From: Nitrospira sp.
Lineage (GTDB): Bacteria > Nitrospirota > Nitrospiria > Nitrospirales > Nitrospiraceae
Direction of reading: 5' to 3'
Length of the DNA: 64,000 bases
Assembly (NCBI GenBank): GCA_022226935.1
Contig: CP092081.1
Span: 404,540 to 468,539 of the forward strand
Shown in pieces: positions 56,006 to 64,000 of the stretch. The notes below the pieces were generated by a model, which had not been told where the DNA came from, did no database searches, and saw only the letters and a list, made by a program, of their open reading frames with translations. Both the position numbers and the translations under genes were made by a program. Numbering within the stretch: position 1 is the first letter of the stretch; each line of letters opens with the position of its first letter.

Positions 56006-56677
56006 TTAGGACCCAAACAAATCCATTTGCTGTGCGGCTGAAGGCGGATGCTCGATATCGAGTGTGCGGGGAGCGCCGGAAACCTCTGCGTCTTTTGCCG
56101 CGGCTGCCTGACTGTGCCGGTCCAGAAACTCCTTGAGCTTCTGAAAATCTTCCCGCAAAGGCTGCAGCATGCTGCTCTGGTGCAGGGCCGCAGCGGGATG
56201 GAGCAGAGGAAAGAGCACAAAATCCTTCAGGTAAAAGGCCTGGCCTCGTACGCGCGTAATGCCCACCTTGCGTTCCAAAAGCGTTTGCGTGGCCCAATTT
56301 CCGAGCGAGCAGACCAACTTCGGTCGAATCAGGGCGATCTGTTTCAACAGAAACGGTTTGCAGGTGTCGACTTCCGGCGGCTCCGGGTCGCGATTATTGG
56401 GCGGGCGGCATTTAATGACGTTGGCAATATAGATATCCGCGCGGGATAATCCCACCGACTGCAGGAGTTCGTTGAGCAATTGGCCCGCTGCCCCGACGAA
56501 CGGCTCTCCTTTCTGATCCTCGTGAAAGCCTGGAGCTTCACCCACAAACATGACAGAGGCCTGCGGATTGCCGACGCCAAACACGACCTGGCGCCGACCT
56601 AATTTGGCGAGCGGGCACCGTTGGCAATCGTGAAGCGAATCGGCGAGTTCCTGCAGGGCGATGTGCGGTGAAGACAT
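56006..56677 (-). CDS. Uracil-DNA glycosylase, family 4 (Fe-S type)
   Basis: The 223-aa enzyme (ATG 56677) has the motif GEAPGFHEDQKGEPFVGAAGQLL, the Fe-S cysteines (CQRCP; CRPPNNRDPEPPEVDTCKPFL; VCSLGNWA) and the C-terminal HPAAAL. It excises uracil, as in thermophile UDGa and many bacteria. An earlier in-frame ATG at 56734 is possible. With the family-1 gene at 1120 the window has two UDGs. Confidence 0.93.
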   Translation of the reverse strand: MSSPHIALQELADSLHDCQRCPLAKLGRRQVVFGVGNPQASVMFVGEAPGFHEDQKGEPFVGAAGQLLNELLQSVGLSRADIYIANVIKCRPPNNRDPEPPEVDTCKPFLLKQIALIRPKLVCSLGNWATQTLLERKVGITRVRGQAFYLKDFVLFPLLHPAAALHQSSMLQPLREDFQKLKEFLDRHSQAAAAKDAEVSGAPRTLDIEHPPSAAQQMDLFGS

Positions 56678-56761
56678 GAAAATCACATCTCGGGTGGAGC
56701 GACAAATCTTAGTCGCGCCACCGGAGCTTGTCAACGCTGTGGGGAGCGAACGGTCGAGTCG

Positions 56762-58072
56762 TTACGAAAGCTGGGCAGCAATCGCCTCGGCGCCACGTTG
56801 GCCGCTGAGGATGGCAGACTCCAGGTTGGCCGGCCAGCCCGTGTCCGTCCAGGCGCCTGCGACGAGAAAATTGGCGAATGGGCTGGTGGGGATCGGTCGA
56901 TACTGGCGCGCGCCCGGCTTGGTCGCCAGCATGGCGGAGGGGAGGCGCATCACGTCGAAGTCGAGAATGCGCGGTGGGGACGGCGTGGGAAATGCGGCTG
57001 CCATGTCTTCCATTGCGAGACGAACGAGTTCCTCTTTTGATTGAGGCAACAGACTCGGTTCGCCCACGGCCTGAGCCCAGACCACCGAGGTCTGCTCGTG
57101 TCGTTCCTCATCGGGATGCCGGATCATCCAGTGAAATGTTTTTCTTTCGAGAAGGATGAGCTGCGTCTGCCGAGCTGGCAGGTCGAGGTGCAGGCGAACG
57201 ACCACGAGCGGGGATTCGCTGAGACGGCTGAGCTGCTGGAAATAGGCATAGTGAGTCACCACCCGCTCCGGGAGCAGCGGTGTCAGCCGTTGAGGCGGAA
57301 GCGCGGAAAGATACCAATCGGCGGTGAGCCTCGTGCGATCCGCCAATTCCACTTCCGTGACGCGGTTGTGCGAGAAGCGCACCTGAGTCGCTGTGGCATT
57401 CAATTTTACGCGAATGCCGAGCCGGTCGAGTTCTCTCGTCAGCGGCGTGAGCAGAAATGAATCCACTCCTTGGGGCGGGACGATCAGCTTCGTCGCGCGA
57501 GCTCCGGTCAAGAAACATCGGCGTAAGGTGCGCATAAAGAGGCCTGCGGAAATTTCCGGCAGCGCGTCACCCAATAACAGCCTGGCGAGGCTGTTCCAAA
57601 CACCGTGTCTGGCAGTTTCCGACTGGCCGATGCTCGTGAGCCATTCGTCGGCCGCGCGCGAGTCGAGATCGTTCGGCAGGGGAGGATCCTGCTCCCACGT
57701 TCGCTCGAGAAACGAGAGCAAGTGCCAGCGGTCGCGCATGGAAAGGCCTTGAAACAGGGTGGTCCCGAGGAGCGTATTCAGCGGGGAAGGGAGGGGAAGG
57801 TGCAGGAATTGGATGCGGGCGCCGGTGGATTGCAGAAACTCCAGCGGAGTATGTCGGAGCGGTCGGGTCACGGCGTCCTGGCCCAGGGTCTTGATCAATG
57901 ACCAGGTGGCTCCGTGCGCGTCCAGAAGAATGGGCGGCGGCGCATGCCACATCCGGCCTCCGAGATGGGCGCCTTGTTCGATCACGGTCACGGAGTGGTC
58001 CTTGGCGGCGAGGGATAGGGCCGCGGTGAGACCGGCGAGTCCGCCGCCCAGGATGAGCACCGATCGGCTCAT
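56762..58072 (-). CDS. hpnE: Hydroxysqualene dehydroxylase (squalene-associated FAD protein)
   Basis: The 436-aa flavoprotein has the Rossmann dinucleotide motif LILGGGLAGLTAALSLA and the GGRMW stretch of the phytoene-desaturase superfamily. With the overlapping hpnD upstream, this identifies HpnE, which reduces hydroxysqualene to squalene. ATG overlaps the hpnD stop by 4 bp. HpnC is not in the window. It ends the four-gene operon. Confidence 0.92.
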   Translation of the reverse strand: MSRSVLILGGGLAGLTAALSLAAKDHSVTVIEQGAHLGGRMWHAPPPILLDAHGATWSLIKTLGQDAVTRPLRHTPLEFLQSTGARIQFLHLPLPSPLNTLLGTTLFQGLSMRDRWHLLSFLERTWEQDPPLPNDLDSRAADEWLTSIGQSETARHGVWNSLARLLLGDALPEISAGLFMRTLRRCFLTGARATKLIVPPQGVDSFLLTPLTRELDRLGIRVKLNATATQVRFSHNRVTEVELADRTRLTADWYLSALPPQRLTPLLPERVVTHYAYFQQLSRLSESPLVVVRLHLDLPARQTQLILLERKTFHWMIRHPDEERHEQTSVVWAQAVGEPSLLPQSKEELVRLAMEDMAAAFPTPSPPRILDFDVMRLPSAMLATKPGARQYRPIPTSPFANFLVAGAWTDTGWPANLESAILSGQRGAEAIAAQLS

Positions 58073-58944
58073 GGGGCGGAAGAGGACAGTCGTGAACGCA
58101 GCCAGACTCCCGCTGCCACAGCCAGACGGTGGCTGGGGGCCAGGGTGACGCGATCGCCCAGCACGCGATAGCCGGACTGCTCGATGCGTTGCAAGATCCG
58201 GCTGTAGACACCGCGCATGATTTCCGCCACGGTCAACGCCCGGCGTTCTTCGCGTGGCAGTGACTCGAGCGCGCGCGCGGCTTTGGCATAAAATTCCTTC
58301 GCGCGGCCGACTTCGTAGATCATGAATTCGGTAAACTCTGGCTTATACCGGCGGTGCAGCAGATCTTCTTCGCGGTAGCCGAAGCGCGTGAAATCCTCCT
58401 GCGGCAGATAGACGCGACCGCATTCCGCGTCGTTGCCGAGGTCTCGGAGAATGTTGGTCAGTTGAAAAGCCATGCCGAGATTGACGGCATAATCCTGCGC
58501 GCGCGGCGACGTGGTGCCGAACACGTGGAGGCAGATCAAGCCCACGACCGATGCCACCCGATAGCAATAGAGCGAGAGCTGTTCGAAGGTGGCATATCGA
58601 GTGGTCGTCAGGTCCATCTCGACGCCCTTGATCAATTCGTCGAAATACGCCTGCGGAATGGACAGCTCGCGGACGTGCCGGGCAAGGCTAATGGTTACCG
58701 GCAAGGTCGGCGTCCCGTCATAGGCTGCGGCCAGTTCCCGGCGCCAACGCGCCAACTCATCTTGCGGATGGCTGCCGGGGGGCGGTTCATCGACGGCATT
58801 GTCTACCTCCTTGCAGAAGGCGTAGACCGTATACATGGCGTCGCGACGGGCTTTCGGCAGAAAGAGGAAGGAATAGTAAAAATTGCTCCCGCTCTTTTTG
58901 GTCAAGGTCGTGCAGTAGGTTTGCGCTTCAGTCGGTGTCATCAT
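58069..58944 (-). CDS. hpnD: Presqualene diphosphate synthase
   Basis: The 291-aa trans-isoprenyl synthase has YYSFLFLPKARRDAMYTVYAF, the first Asp motif VDNAVDE, and LRDLGNDAECGRVYLP as second metal site. It condenses two farnesyl diphosphates to presqualene diphosphate. The adjacent hpnE supports HpnD over phytoene synthase. Both ends overlap neighbours by 4 bp. Confidence 0.93.
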   Translation of the reverse strand: MMTPTEAQTYCTTLTKKSGSNFYYSFLFLPKARRDAMYTVYAFCKEVDNAVDEPPPGSHPQDELARWRRELAAAYDGTPTLPVTISLARHVRELSIPQAYFDELIKGVEMDLTTTRYATFEQLSLYCYRVASVVGLICLHVFGTTSPRAQDYAVNLGMAFQLTNILRDLGNDAECGRVYLPQEDFTRFGYREEDLLHRRYKPEFTEFMIYEVGRAKEFYAKAARALESLPREERRALTVAEIMRGVYSRILQRIEQSGYRVLGDRVTLAPSHRLAVAAGVWLRSRLSSSAP

Positions 58945-59882
58945 CGTGTCATCGGTGTCGGAATGCCATGCGGTGTGAGTGGTTCAATGGCCGGGGGAAG
59001 ACGATCATGAAAACAAGCCGGATGAAAGACGGCGGCCAGCTGTTCTACCCCATCGATGAGCCTGGGGCCTGGACGGCTGAAGTACGAGAGCGCATCGACC
59101 AGATAGACCTGTCCCTGTCGGACCGCCGGAAGGTCTTTCCATTCCGGGCGGCTCGTGAGGGGAGCCAGTTCCATTTTGGTGCGGGCAACAGTAAATCCGC
59201 AGGGCATCAGCACAATCACGTCCGGTTCGGACTCGGCTAACATGTCCCACTCAATTCTGTGAGAGGCGGCACCGGCTTCGGCCAGGACATCGATGCCGCC
59301 CGCCGCCGCCACCATGTCGGGCACCCAGTGACCGGCGGTGTACAACGGCGAAAGCCATTCCAGGCAGGCTACTCGGGGTCGTGTCGATGCCGTCGATACC
59401 ATTTTTCGCACGGCTTCCAGTCTGCCGCGCAGTTGTGCCGCGAATTGTGCTCCGGCTTCTTCTCGCTCCAGCGCGATCCCAAGCGTGGCAATGTCCTGGA
59501 GGATATCGTCGAGCCGCCGCGGGTTGAGGGTCACGAGGCGCGGAGGTGGGGCCAGCTTGCGCACGATCCCCGCAAGCTGCGACGGTGTGATCGCACAGAC
59601 ATCGCACAAGTCTTGAGTGACGAATAGCTCTGGCTTGGCAGCTAGGAGCCGTGGCTCGTCCAGCTCGTACAGGCCCTCGCCTGCCGAGAGCATGCTGCCC
59701 ACCTGCGCATCGATCTGCGCGCTGGACAGTGACCGGCTTTCGATTCGGGCGCGCACCATCACGGGAATGCGGGGCAGGTTCGGAGGGAAATCACATTCGT
59801 GGCTGATGCCGACCAGTTGGTCGGCGAGCCCCAGCGCCGCAACGACTTCGGTGGCTCCGGGCACCAGCGAACAAATTCTCAT
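58941..59882 (-). CDS. Cobalamin-binding-like (BtuF-type) protein without signal peptide
   Basis: The 313-aa protein has the class III substrate-binding fold: MRICSLVPGATEVVAALGLADQLVGISHECD at the N-terminus, CDVCAI near 95, and GTP-free middle with WLSPLYTAGHWVPDMVAAAGG. It begins directly with the mature fold, with no signal peptide or lipobox, so it may act in the cytoplasm or the start may be missed upstream. ATG overlaps the HAD gene stop, ATGA at 59882. B12 or another corrinoid is the likely ligand; its tie to squalene genes is unexplained. Confidence 0.85.
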   Translation of the reverse strand: MRICSLVPGATEVVAALGLADQLVGISHECDFPPNLPRIPVMVRARIESRSLSSAQIDAQVGSMLSAGEGLYELDEPRLLAAKPELFVTQDLCDVCAITPSQLAGIVRKLAPPPRLVTLNPRRLDDILQDIATLGIALEREEAGAQFAAQLRGRLEAVRKMVSTASTRPRVACLEWLSPLYTAGHWVPDMVAAAGGIDVLAEAGAASHRIEWDMLAESEPDVIVLMPCGFTVARTKMELAPLTSRPEWKDLPAVRQGQVYLVDALSYFSRPGPRLIDGVEQLAAVFHPACFHDRLPPAIEPLTPHGIPTPMTR

Positions 59883-60586
59883 ACACGGCCTTGAGCGGGT
59901 CCCCAGAGGCGCGATCGGAGGTCCGCGAGCCTGGTGTCCGTCAGTGAATGCGTGATGGCGTCCGCCTCGCCGAGATCCTGCACCGTATGGGTGTTGGCGA
60001 CTGCTAGGACTTTCATACCGGCCGCTCGCGCGGCTCTGATCCCCGGCAGGGAATCTTCAATGACTAGGCAGTCGTCCGGGGTCAATGCCGGTTGCGAGGG
60101 TTGCCGATTCAGCGCGGCCATGGCGTGGAGGAACGGCTCCGGCGCCGGTTTGCCCCGAGTCACGTCTTCGGCGCTGGTGATATGGAGAAAGGCTTTGCGG
60201 AGCCCGGCTTCTTCGAGAATCAATTCGATTTCGTTGCGCAGCGCGCCCGAGGCAATGGCGAGTGGATACCGGGCGGCGGCGTCATGCACCAACTCGCGCA
60301 CGCCGGGGAAAATCACCAGGTGTTCTTTGATGGCAGACAGATAGGCCTGGGCCTTGCGGTCCATCAATTCGCCAAGGACGGTCGGCGAGGCTTGTCGCCG
60401 GTGCGTCTGAAGCGCGGCCAGAAAACAGCCGCGATCGTCGAAGCCAAGGTAATCGGTATAGTACTCGGTTTCTGTCAGCGAAATATCGATGCCGGCCAAA
60501 ACCGCCCGAAGGGCGGCGAAATGCAGCGGCTCAGTGTCGGCGATCACTCCGTCGAAATCAAAAATGATGGCGCGTAATTCGCTCAT
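59879..60586 (-). CDS. HAD-superfamily phosphatase / phosphoglucomutase-like
   Basis: The 235-aa HAD enzyme has motif I FDFDGVIADTEPLH, motif II ASGAL, Lys in GKPAPEPF and acidic DDCLVIEDSLPGIRAARAAGM. It belongs to the beta-phosphoglucomutase/Gph group; the substrate cannot be told. It leads the operon with the cobalamin-binding, hpnD and hpnE genes. A good extended -10 promoter is located upstream. Confidence 0.88.
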   Translation of the reverse strand: MSELRAIIFDFDGVIADTEPLHFAALRAVLAGIDISLTETEYYTDYLGFDDRGCFLAALQTHRRQASPTVLGELMDRKAQAYLSAIKEHLVIFPGVRELVHDAAARYPLAIASGALRNEIELILEEAGLRKAFLHITSAEDVTRGKPAPEPFLHAMAALNRQPSQPALTPDDCLVIEDSLPGIRAARAAGMKVLAVANTHTVQDLGEADAITHSLTDTRLADLRSRLWGPAQGRV

Positions 60587-60651
60587 GGTATTCGGGCGGA
60601 TCCTTATGCGGAGATCGTTTGAGACCGGGTTGCCGATTATGCGGGCGCGGC

Positions 60652-60680
60652 ATTATAGCAAGGGTGGCGTGGCAAAAAAA
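60652..60680 (-). promoter_or_regulatory. Extended -10 promoter of the HAD-hpnDE operon
   Basis: On the minus strand TGCTATAAT (60660-60652) is a perfect extended -10 box. Upstream at the -35 position is only a T-run (to 60680). Start would be near 60645, giving a ~60-nt leader. The T-run is also the tail of the SH3-gene terminator. Confidence 0.6.
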
Positions 60681-60713
60681 GACGACGGCCCGTTCCGGAG
60701 GGAACGGGCCGTC
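60674..60713 (-). terminator. Terminator of the SH3-protein gene
   Basis: A perfect 13-bp stem (60684-60696 with 60701-60713, loop GGAG) is followed on the minus strand by seven T's (60680-60674). It ends 28 bp after the stop of the 60742 gene. Confidence 0.9.
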
Positions 60714-60741
60714 ACTCGCGAAGCGAGGAGCAGAGCGATGC

Positions 60742-61425
60742 TTAGCGTTTCAGTCTGAGACTGCGTTCGGGAATCCAACCTTTTCGGCCGTCCTGGGTGC
60801 GCACGGCGTAGACCCAGCCGTTTTTCTGATATTCCCCGTCGAGAATCGTGAGCGCGGTGCTGGCCGGCACGGTGGTGCTGGTCTTGGTGCCGACTGCATC
60901 GGCAAACAGAGGCATGGGAGACTTGGGCCGGTTGGGATCGGCGATGACCATCACGCGCTGGCCTTCCGCATACAACGGACCGGGGATTCTCATCGGCGCC
61001 GGTTTCATCGCGGGAGCGGGGGCAGGGACCGCAGCGGCGGGTGTCGGTGCCGGTTTTGGAACAGGCGCTTCTGCGGGAGGAGGCGGCGCGTTATCGACCA
61101 CCGGGGGCGGAGCGACCGACGGGGCAGGGGACGGCGCCGGTGCCTGCGCAGAAGGCGCAGCCGGTTTCGGAGCGGGTGCCGGCGGTCGCTGGGCCACCGG
61201 TTGGCTGGTCTCGATGACACCGTCCAGATACGGCTGGATCAATTGCATCGCCGCGTCGGGATCCATGGCCACATAACCGATGCCTCCTACCAGGAGGAGC
61301 AGCAGTATCCAGAGAAGCGGACCCTTCTTGGATCGCTTGGGCGCATTCATCGGCGGCGCCGGCGGCACGGCGTCATCCAAATCTTCTTCAGTGAATTCCA
61401 AATCAGGCTCGGGCTGGCTTGCCAT
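60742..61425 (-). CDS. Membrane-anchored SH3-domain protein with Pro/Ala-rich linker
   Basis: The 227-aa protein has an acidic N-terminus, a single membrane segment (~38-52, [20 protein letters not shown]), a ~70-residue Pro/Ala-rich stretch and a C-terminal bacterial SH3 domain ([33 protein letters not shown]). This topology places SH3 in the periplasm, perhaps at the cell wall. It stands alone with its own promoter and terminator. Confidence 0.85.
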   Translation of the reverse strand: MASQPEPDLEFTEEDLDDAVPPAPPMNAPKRSKKGPLLWILLLLLVGGIGYVAMDPDAAMQLIQPYLDGVIETSQPVAQRPPAPAPKPAAPSAQAPAPSPAPSVAPPPVVDNAPPPPAEAPVPKPAPTPAAAVPAPAPAMKPAPMRIPGPLYAEGQRVMVIADPNRPKSPMPLFADAVGTKTSTTVPASTALTILDGEYQKNGWVYAVRTQDGRKGWIPERSLRLKR

Positions 61426-61475
61426 CGGAGGACCTCCTCATTCGGAATCATGGCGAGGGTCTGTCTAATCGTAGG

Positions 61476-61504
61476 TACTTATCATCCGTTCCCTGGCCTG
61501 TCAA
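61476..61504 (-). promoter_or_regulatory. Sigma-70-type promoter for the SH3 gene
   Basis: On the minus strand a perfect TTGACA (61504-61499) is 17 bp from TAAGTA (61481-61476), about 50 bp before ATG 61425. Confidence 0.6.
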
Positions 61505-61709
61505 TTTTGTTCAAGAAAACGGCGGCATGATTTCCTGGCTCGCGGTGCGCATCCTGAGCGGGACTCCGCGCGCGCCACGAGCCGGTCGCGCCGGCGAATC
61601 AACGACGGTTCCGATGGCGCATCTGTCAGGCCGCTGCGCACATGCGCAAGGGCTTGCAAGTTCGAACTGCCCCGTTGCAGAATCGCGCACCACCCCTGTG
61701 CGGAGACAG

Positions 61710-62123
61710 ATGAGAGCCTATCGGGAAGAGCTGTGGTTCGAGACCAAGACCAGGCGCGCCTATTTGAATATCACGGCGCAGGTTGAGGCGGCCGTGCGGA
61801 AAAGCGGCGTGCGCGAAGGCCTGGCGCTCGTGAATGCCATGCATATCACGGCCAGCGTCTATATCAACGACGACGAGGCCGGGCTCCTCCAGGATTATGA
61901 CACCTTTCTGGAACGGCTCGCGCCGCACGAGGCGACGTATCGTCATAATAACACGGGCGAGGACAACGGCGATGCGCACATCAAACGGCAGCTGATGGGG
62001 CGGGAGGTCGTGGTCGCGATCACGGATGGAAAACTGGACTTCGGTCCTTGGGAACAAATTTTTTACGGTGAGTTTGACGGGCGGCGGCGTAAGCGCGTCC
62101 TGGTGAAAGTCATCGGTGAATGA
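61710..62123 (+). CDS. yjbQ: YjbQ-family protein
   Basis: ATG 61710 follows CGGAGAC. The 137-aa protein shows [28 protein letters not shown], the His stretch [19 protein letters not shown] and [14 protein letters not shown], characteristic of the YjbQ/UPF0047 family. Some members have thiamine-phosphate-synthase-like activity, but the true role is not settled. A longer reading from 61419 lacks support. Confidence 0.92.
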   Translation: MRAYREELWFETKTRRAYLNITAQVEAAVRKSGVREGLALVNAMHITASVYINDDEAGLLQDYDTFLERLAPHEATYRHNNTGEDNGDAHIKRQLMGREVVVAITDGKLDFGPWEQIFYGEFDGRRRKRVLVKVIGE

Positions 62124-62273
62124 CGACGCGATCGTCATCCGGACACGATGCTTCAGCCGGGGCGATACAGAACCGCATTCGCGCTTGCCACGTATGGGAA
62201 AGTTTGGCAACATGGACAACAGGATGAACGACTACCTCGCAACACGAACGCGCATCGACCTGGGAGGCCGGCC

Positions 62274-63287
62274 ATGTTGAGTTGGTCACGACCGGACCCG
62301 CTGACGCGAGATCTGATCCATCTCATCAACGCCCGCCGCCACGATCACGGCGATACCGACGCGGCGATCGATACCCTGCAAGCCTTCATTGAACAGGGGC
62401 GCGAGCAGGATCTGCTGACCGTGCTGGCCGCGCTCGACGAAGAGATGGCCGAATGGATGTTCGACCTGGTTGCGGAGGCCTCTTGTGCCGTCATCATGGA
62501 CGGACCCGATGAGGAAAAAAACGCGTATGCCTTGATGGCGGCGCTGGAGTTGCCGCTGCAGGTCAACCTGGGCCAGCCGCTTGGATTGAAGATCGACCCC
62601 GTCGCGACCGCCGATCTCCTGCATCGGCATCTCCACATTCCGGCGGGGGTGGTCGTGCGTGTCGAGCCGCGGTTGCTGACCGACGCGACCCTCGAAGGAC
62701 TGACGCTGCAAACCCTCAACGAGCACCTCGCGAGTATCGCCGACTCCCAACGCACTCAGGCCATTGCCTCCCGGCTCTATCCCCCGGTTGAAAACACCGC
62801 GTTCCTCTTTTTCCAGCTGATCGGGATGCCTGATCCGGGATTGCCCGATTCGTTGGAAGAGCCGGAACGGCGCGCATTGCTCGAAGGCCTCGTGACGCAA
62901 TGTTCCGAGCTGGCGCTGGCCCCGGACACCCTGGAGGTGCCGGTGTATGCGTCGTACGCGCTGTTCGATGCGCAGAATGCCGTGCGGCTGCATCGCCTGG
63001 CCGATGAAACCGCTGCCGTGTGGGGTTACCTCGATCCTATGGTGCGGGCCCGCACCATCGTCCACCTGCATACGCAGTGTGGGAACGGGGTGTATATGCC
63101 GGTCTGGACCGATCTCTTCGATCCTGAGTTGCCGGAGGAGCATGGCCCGGTGTGGACCTCGCCCGATGTGTGGGTCTTTACGGCCGACCTCCCGATCGAG
63201 TGGCCGGGAGAAATGCTGACGAATCGTCTGCTCGCCGAGGGCTGCACCCGCTTCGAGAACCATATCGTCGAAGCGCCCGAAAACTGA
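62274..63287 (+). CDS. Conserved-looking hypothetical protein (337 aa)
   Basis: ATG 62274 follows GGGAGG with 6-nt spacing. The soluble acidic protein has helical repeats (LIHLINARRHDHGDTDAAID), EEMAEWMFDLVAEASC, YASYALFDAQNAVRLHRLADETAAVWGYL and a C-terminal beta-rich stretch. I recognise no domain. It is unlinked to a clear operon: 150 bp after yjbQ. Confidence 0.72.
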   Translation: MLSWSRPDPLTRDLIHLINARRHDHGDTDAAIDTLQAFIEQGREQDLLTVLAALDEEMAEWMFDLVAEASCAVIMDGPDEEKNAYALMAALELPLQVNLGQPLGLKIDPVATADLLHRHLHIPAGVVVRVEPRLLTDATLEGLTLQTLNEHLASIADSQRTQAIASRLYPPVENTAFLFFQLIGMPDPGLPDSLEEPERRALLEGLVTQCSELALAPDTLEVPVYASYALFDAQNAVRLHRLADETAAVWGYLDPMVRARTIVHLHTQCGNGVYMPVWTDLFDPELPEEHGPVWTSPDVWVFTADLPIEWPGEMLTNRLLAEGCTRFENHIVEAPEN

Positions 63288-63408
63288 CGGTCGCTGGAGC
63301 AAGCGGACTGTTAGTTATCTCCACGACGGGCAGACGGTGAGACGGCCGCTCCACCCATCCCTGCTCCGCTGACCGATCCGAGTTCGGATACTCTCATAGA
63401 GGAGTTTC

Positions 63409-64000
63409 TTGGCTGGCTCATCGCGAATCGGCGCTGTCGTGTTGGTGACCCTCCTCAGTTGTCTGGTTTTGGGCGGTGTGTGGGGACTCGTGATGTTGGT
63501 CCTTCCACAGACCGAGGCTCCGCCGGAGTCCGTGCCGCTGTCCATGCCCTCGCCTCCGGTGCCTGCTCCCGCCGCAACGCAGCTTCCAGGCCGCACTGTC
63601 ATCGATGATGCTCCTCGTGTTGGAGTTGCAAAGTCGGAGCCTCCCCCTGTCCTGCCCCAGCCTTCCGCTCCGCCCGTCGCCGAGGACGCCCGCGCGCCTA
63701 TCGGGCGAGAGGTCAAATGCGATTTGGAAATGGATGCGCTCTGTCCTGAAGAGGAGGGAGAGCGGCGAGCCTGTTTGCAGCGGAAGGCGGCTCAGATGTC
63801 TTTGCCTTGTCGGCCGATGCTGCGCGACAAGCTGGCGCGCATGAAGGAGAACTGGCAGCAACTCCGGGTGGCGTGCGAAGCGGATCGCCGTCAGTTTTGT
63901 CGCGAGGTGCCGTCAGCGGGCGGGGAGATGCTGCTCCAGTGCTTGGAATCGCATGCGCAGGACGTGTCCGATCAGTGCTTTCAATTCCTTCCCAAACGCG
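63409..64000 (+). CDS. Secreted or membrane-anchored Cys-rich repeat protein, cut by window end
   Basis: A continuous frame from TTG 63409 (AGAGGAG 4 nt upstream) runs to the window end without stop (197 codons). The N-terminus has a hydrophobic segment (VVLVTLLSCLVLGGVWGLVMLVL), then a Pro-rich linker. Two Cys modules follow: CDLEMDALCPEEEGERRACLQ...LPC, and CEADRRQFCREVPSAGGEMLLQCLE..AQDVSDQC. The second strongly resembles the module in the 36720 gene. This matches the GLG1-like Cys-rich repeat family. There is no ATG near the N-terminus. Confidence 0.75.
   Translation, partial: MAGSSRIGAVVLVTLLSCLVLGGVWGLVMLVLPQTEAPPESVPLSMPSPPVPAPAATQLPGRTVIDDAPRVGVAKSEPPPVLPQPSAPPVAEDARAPIGREVKCDLEMDALCPEEEGERRACLQRKAAQMSLPCRPMLRDKLARMKENWQQLRVACEADRRQFCREVPSAGGEMLLQCLESHAQDVSDQCFQFLPKR

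Noticed and set aside
62286-63302. 338-codon minus-strand frame opposite the 62274 gene
   Set aside because: The plus-strand frame has the better ribosome-binding site and more protein-like composition; the minus frame is Arg/His/Gln-rich as shadows usually are.
1-64000. CRISPR arrays, tRNA genes, prophage modules
   Set aside because: No regularly spaced repeats, no tRNA-like cloverleaf that I could recognise, and no phage structural genes were seen.

Overview
The window is a ~60% GC bacterial chromosome segment with Gram-negative gene content: an outer-membrane barrel, Mla-type lipid transport, an LpxL-like acyltransferase, lipoproteins and hopanoid genes. The mix of a GlgE/trehalose cluster, hpnD-hpnE, several PilZ genes and two-component genes resembles Nitrospira (Nitrospirota). 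That assignment is recall of gene content, not a search result. No CRISPR array, tRNA or prophage was seen. Only the 5' end carries clear mobile-element scars.

Layout. (1) 1-2835: end of a 5S rRNA with its terminator, a decayed IS481-family copy, an AT-richer family-1 uracil-DNA glycosylase gene, and a decayed IS1595-family copy that keeps its terminal inverted repeats and an exact 8-bp target duplication. (2) 2972-10475: small secreted proteins, an RhlE-like helicase, small basic proteins (one apparently starting at ATC), a porin/sigma-54-regulator pair and a small periplasmic protein. (3) 10756-22133, minus strand: an eight-gene trehalose/alpha-glucan operon (DUF5752, TreS, TreT-like GT4, GT2, TM-helix channel-like protein, GlgE, maltokinase, GlgB). 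(4) 22810-25692: sterol-desaturase-family hydroxylase, MltC-like transglycosylase, MlaC-like protein. (5) 25854-34358, minus strand: a signalling island with two histidine kinases, two canonical response regulators, two degenerate receivers and three small unknown or DUF proteins. (6) 34537-43303: ArfB, RRM protein, acyl desaturase with an apparently leaderless mRNA, Cys-rich protein, three PilZ proteins, LpxL-like acyltransferase, and an mlaE-mlaF-mlaD-TPR lipoprotein operon. (7) 43332-51888, minus: GAF-MshEN-GspE/PilB ATPase, then the envelope set uppS-cdsA-dxr-rseP-proS. (8) 52081-55943, plus: tldD, pmbA, a PEBP protein and an unknown acidic protein. (9) 56006-61425, minus: family-4 UDG, the HAD/cobalamin-binding/hpnD/hpnE operon, and an SH3 protein. 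(10) 61710-64000, plus: YjbQ, an unknown 337-aa protein, and a Cys-rich repeat protein cut by the window end.

How the parts fit. TreS with maltokinase feeds GlgE with maltose-1-phosphate, and GlgB branches the resulting glucan. A TreT-like enzyme could make or break trehalose in the same operon, giving a trehalose-glucan exchange that may respond to osmotic or energy stress. Most of the rest concerns the envelope: lipid transport, isoprenoid and hopanoid precursors, lipid acylation and desaturation, and murein turnover. PilZ proteins and an MshEN-bearing secretion-type ATPase suggest cyclic-di-GMP control. Many operons use 4-bp ATGA overlaps. Several promoters with good -35/-10 spacing are visible and are listed.
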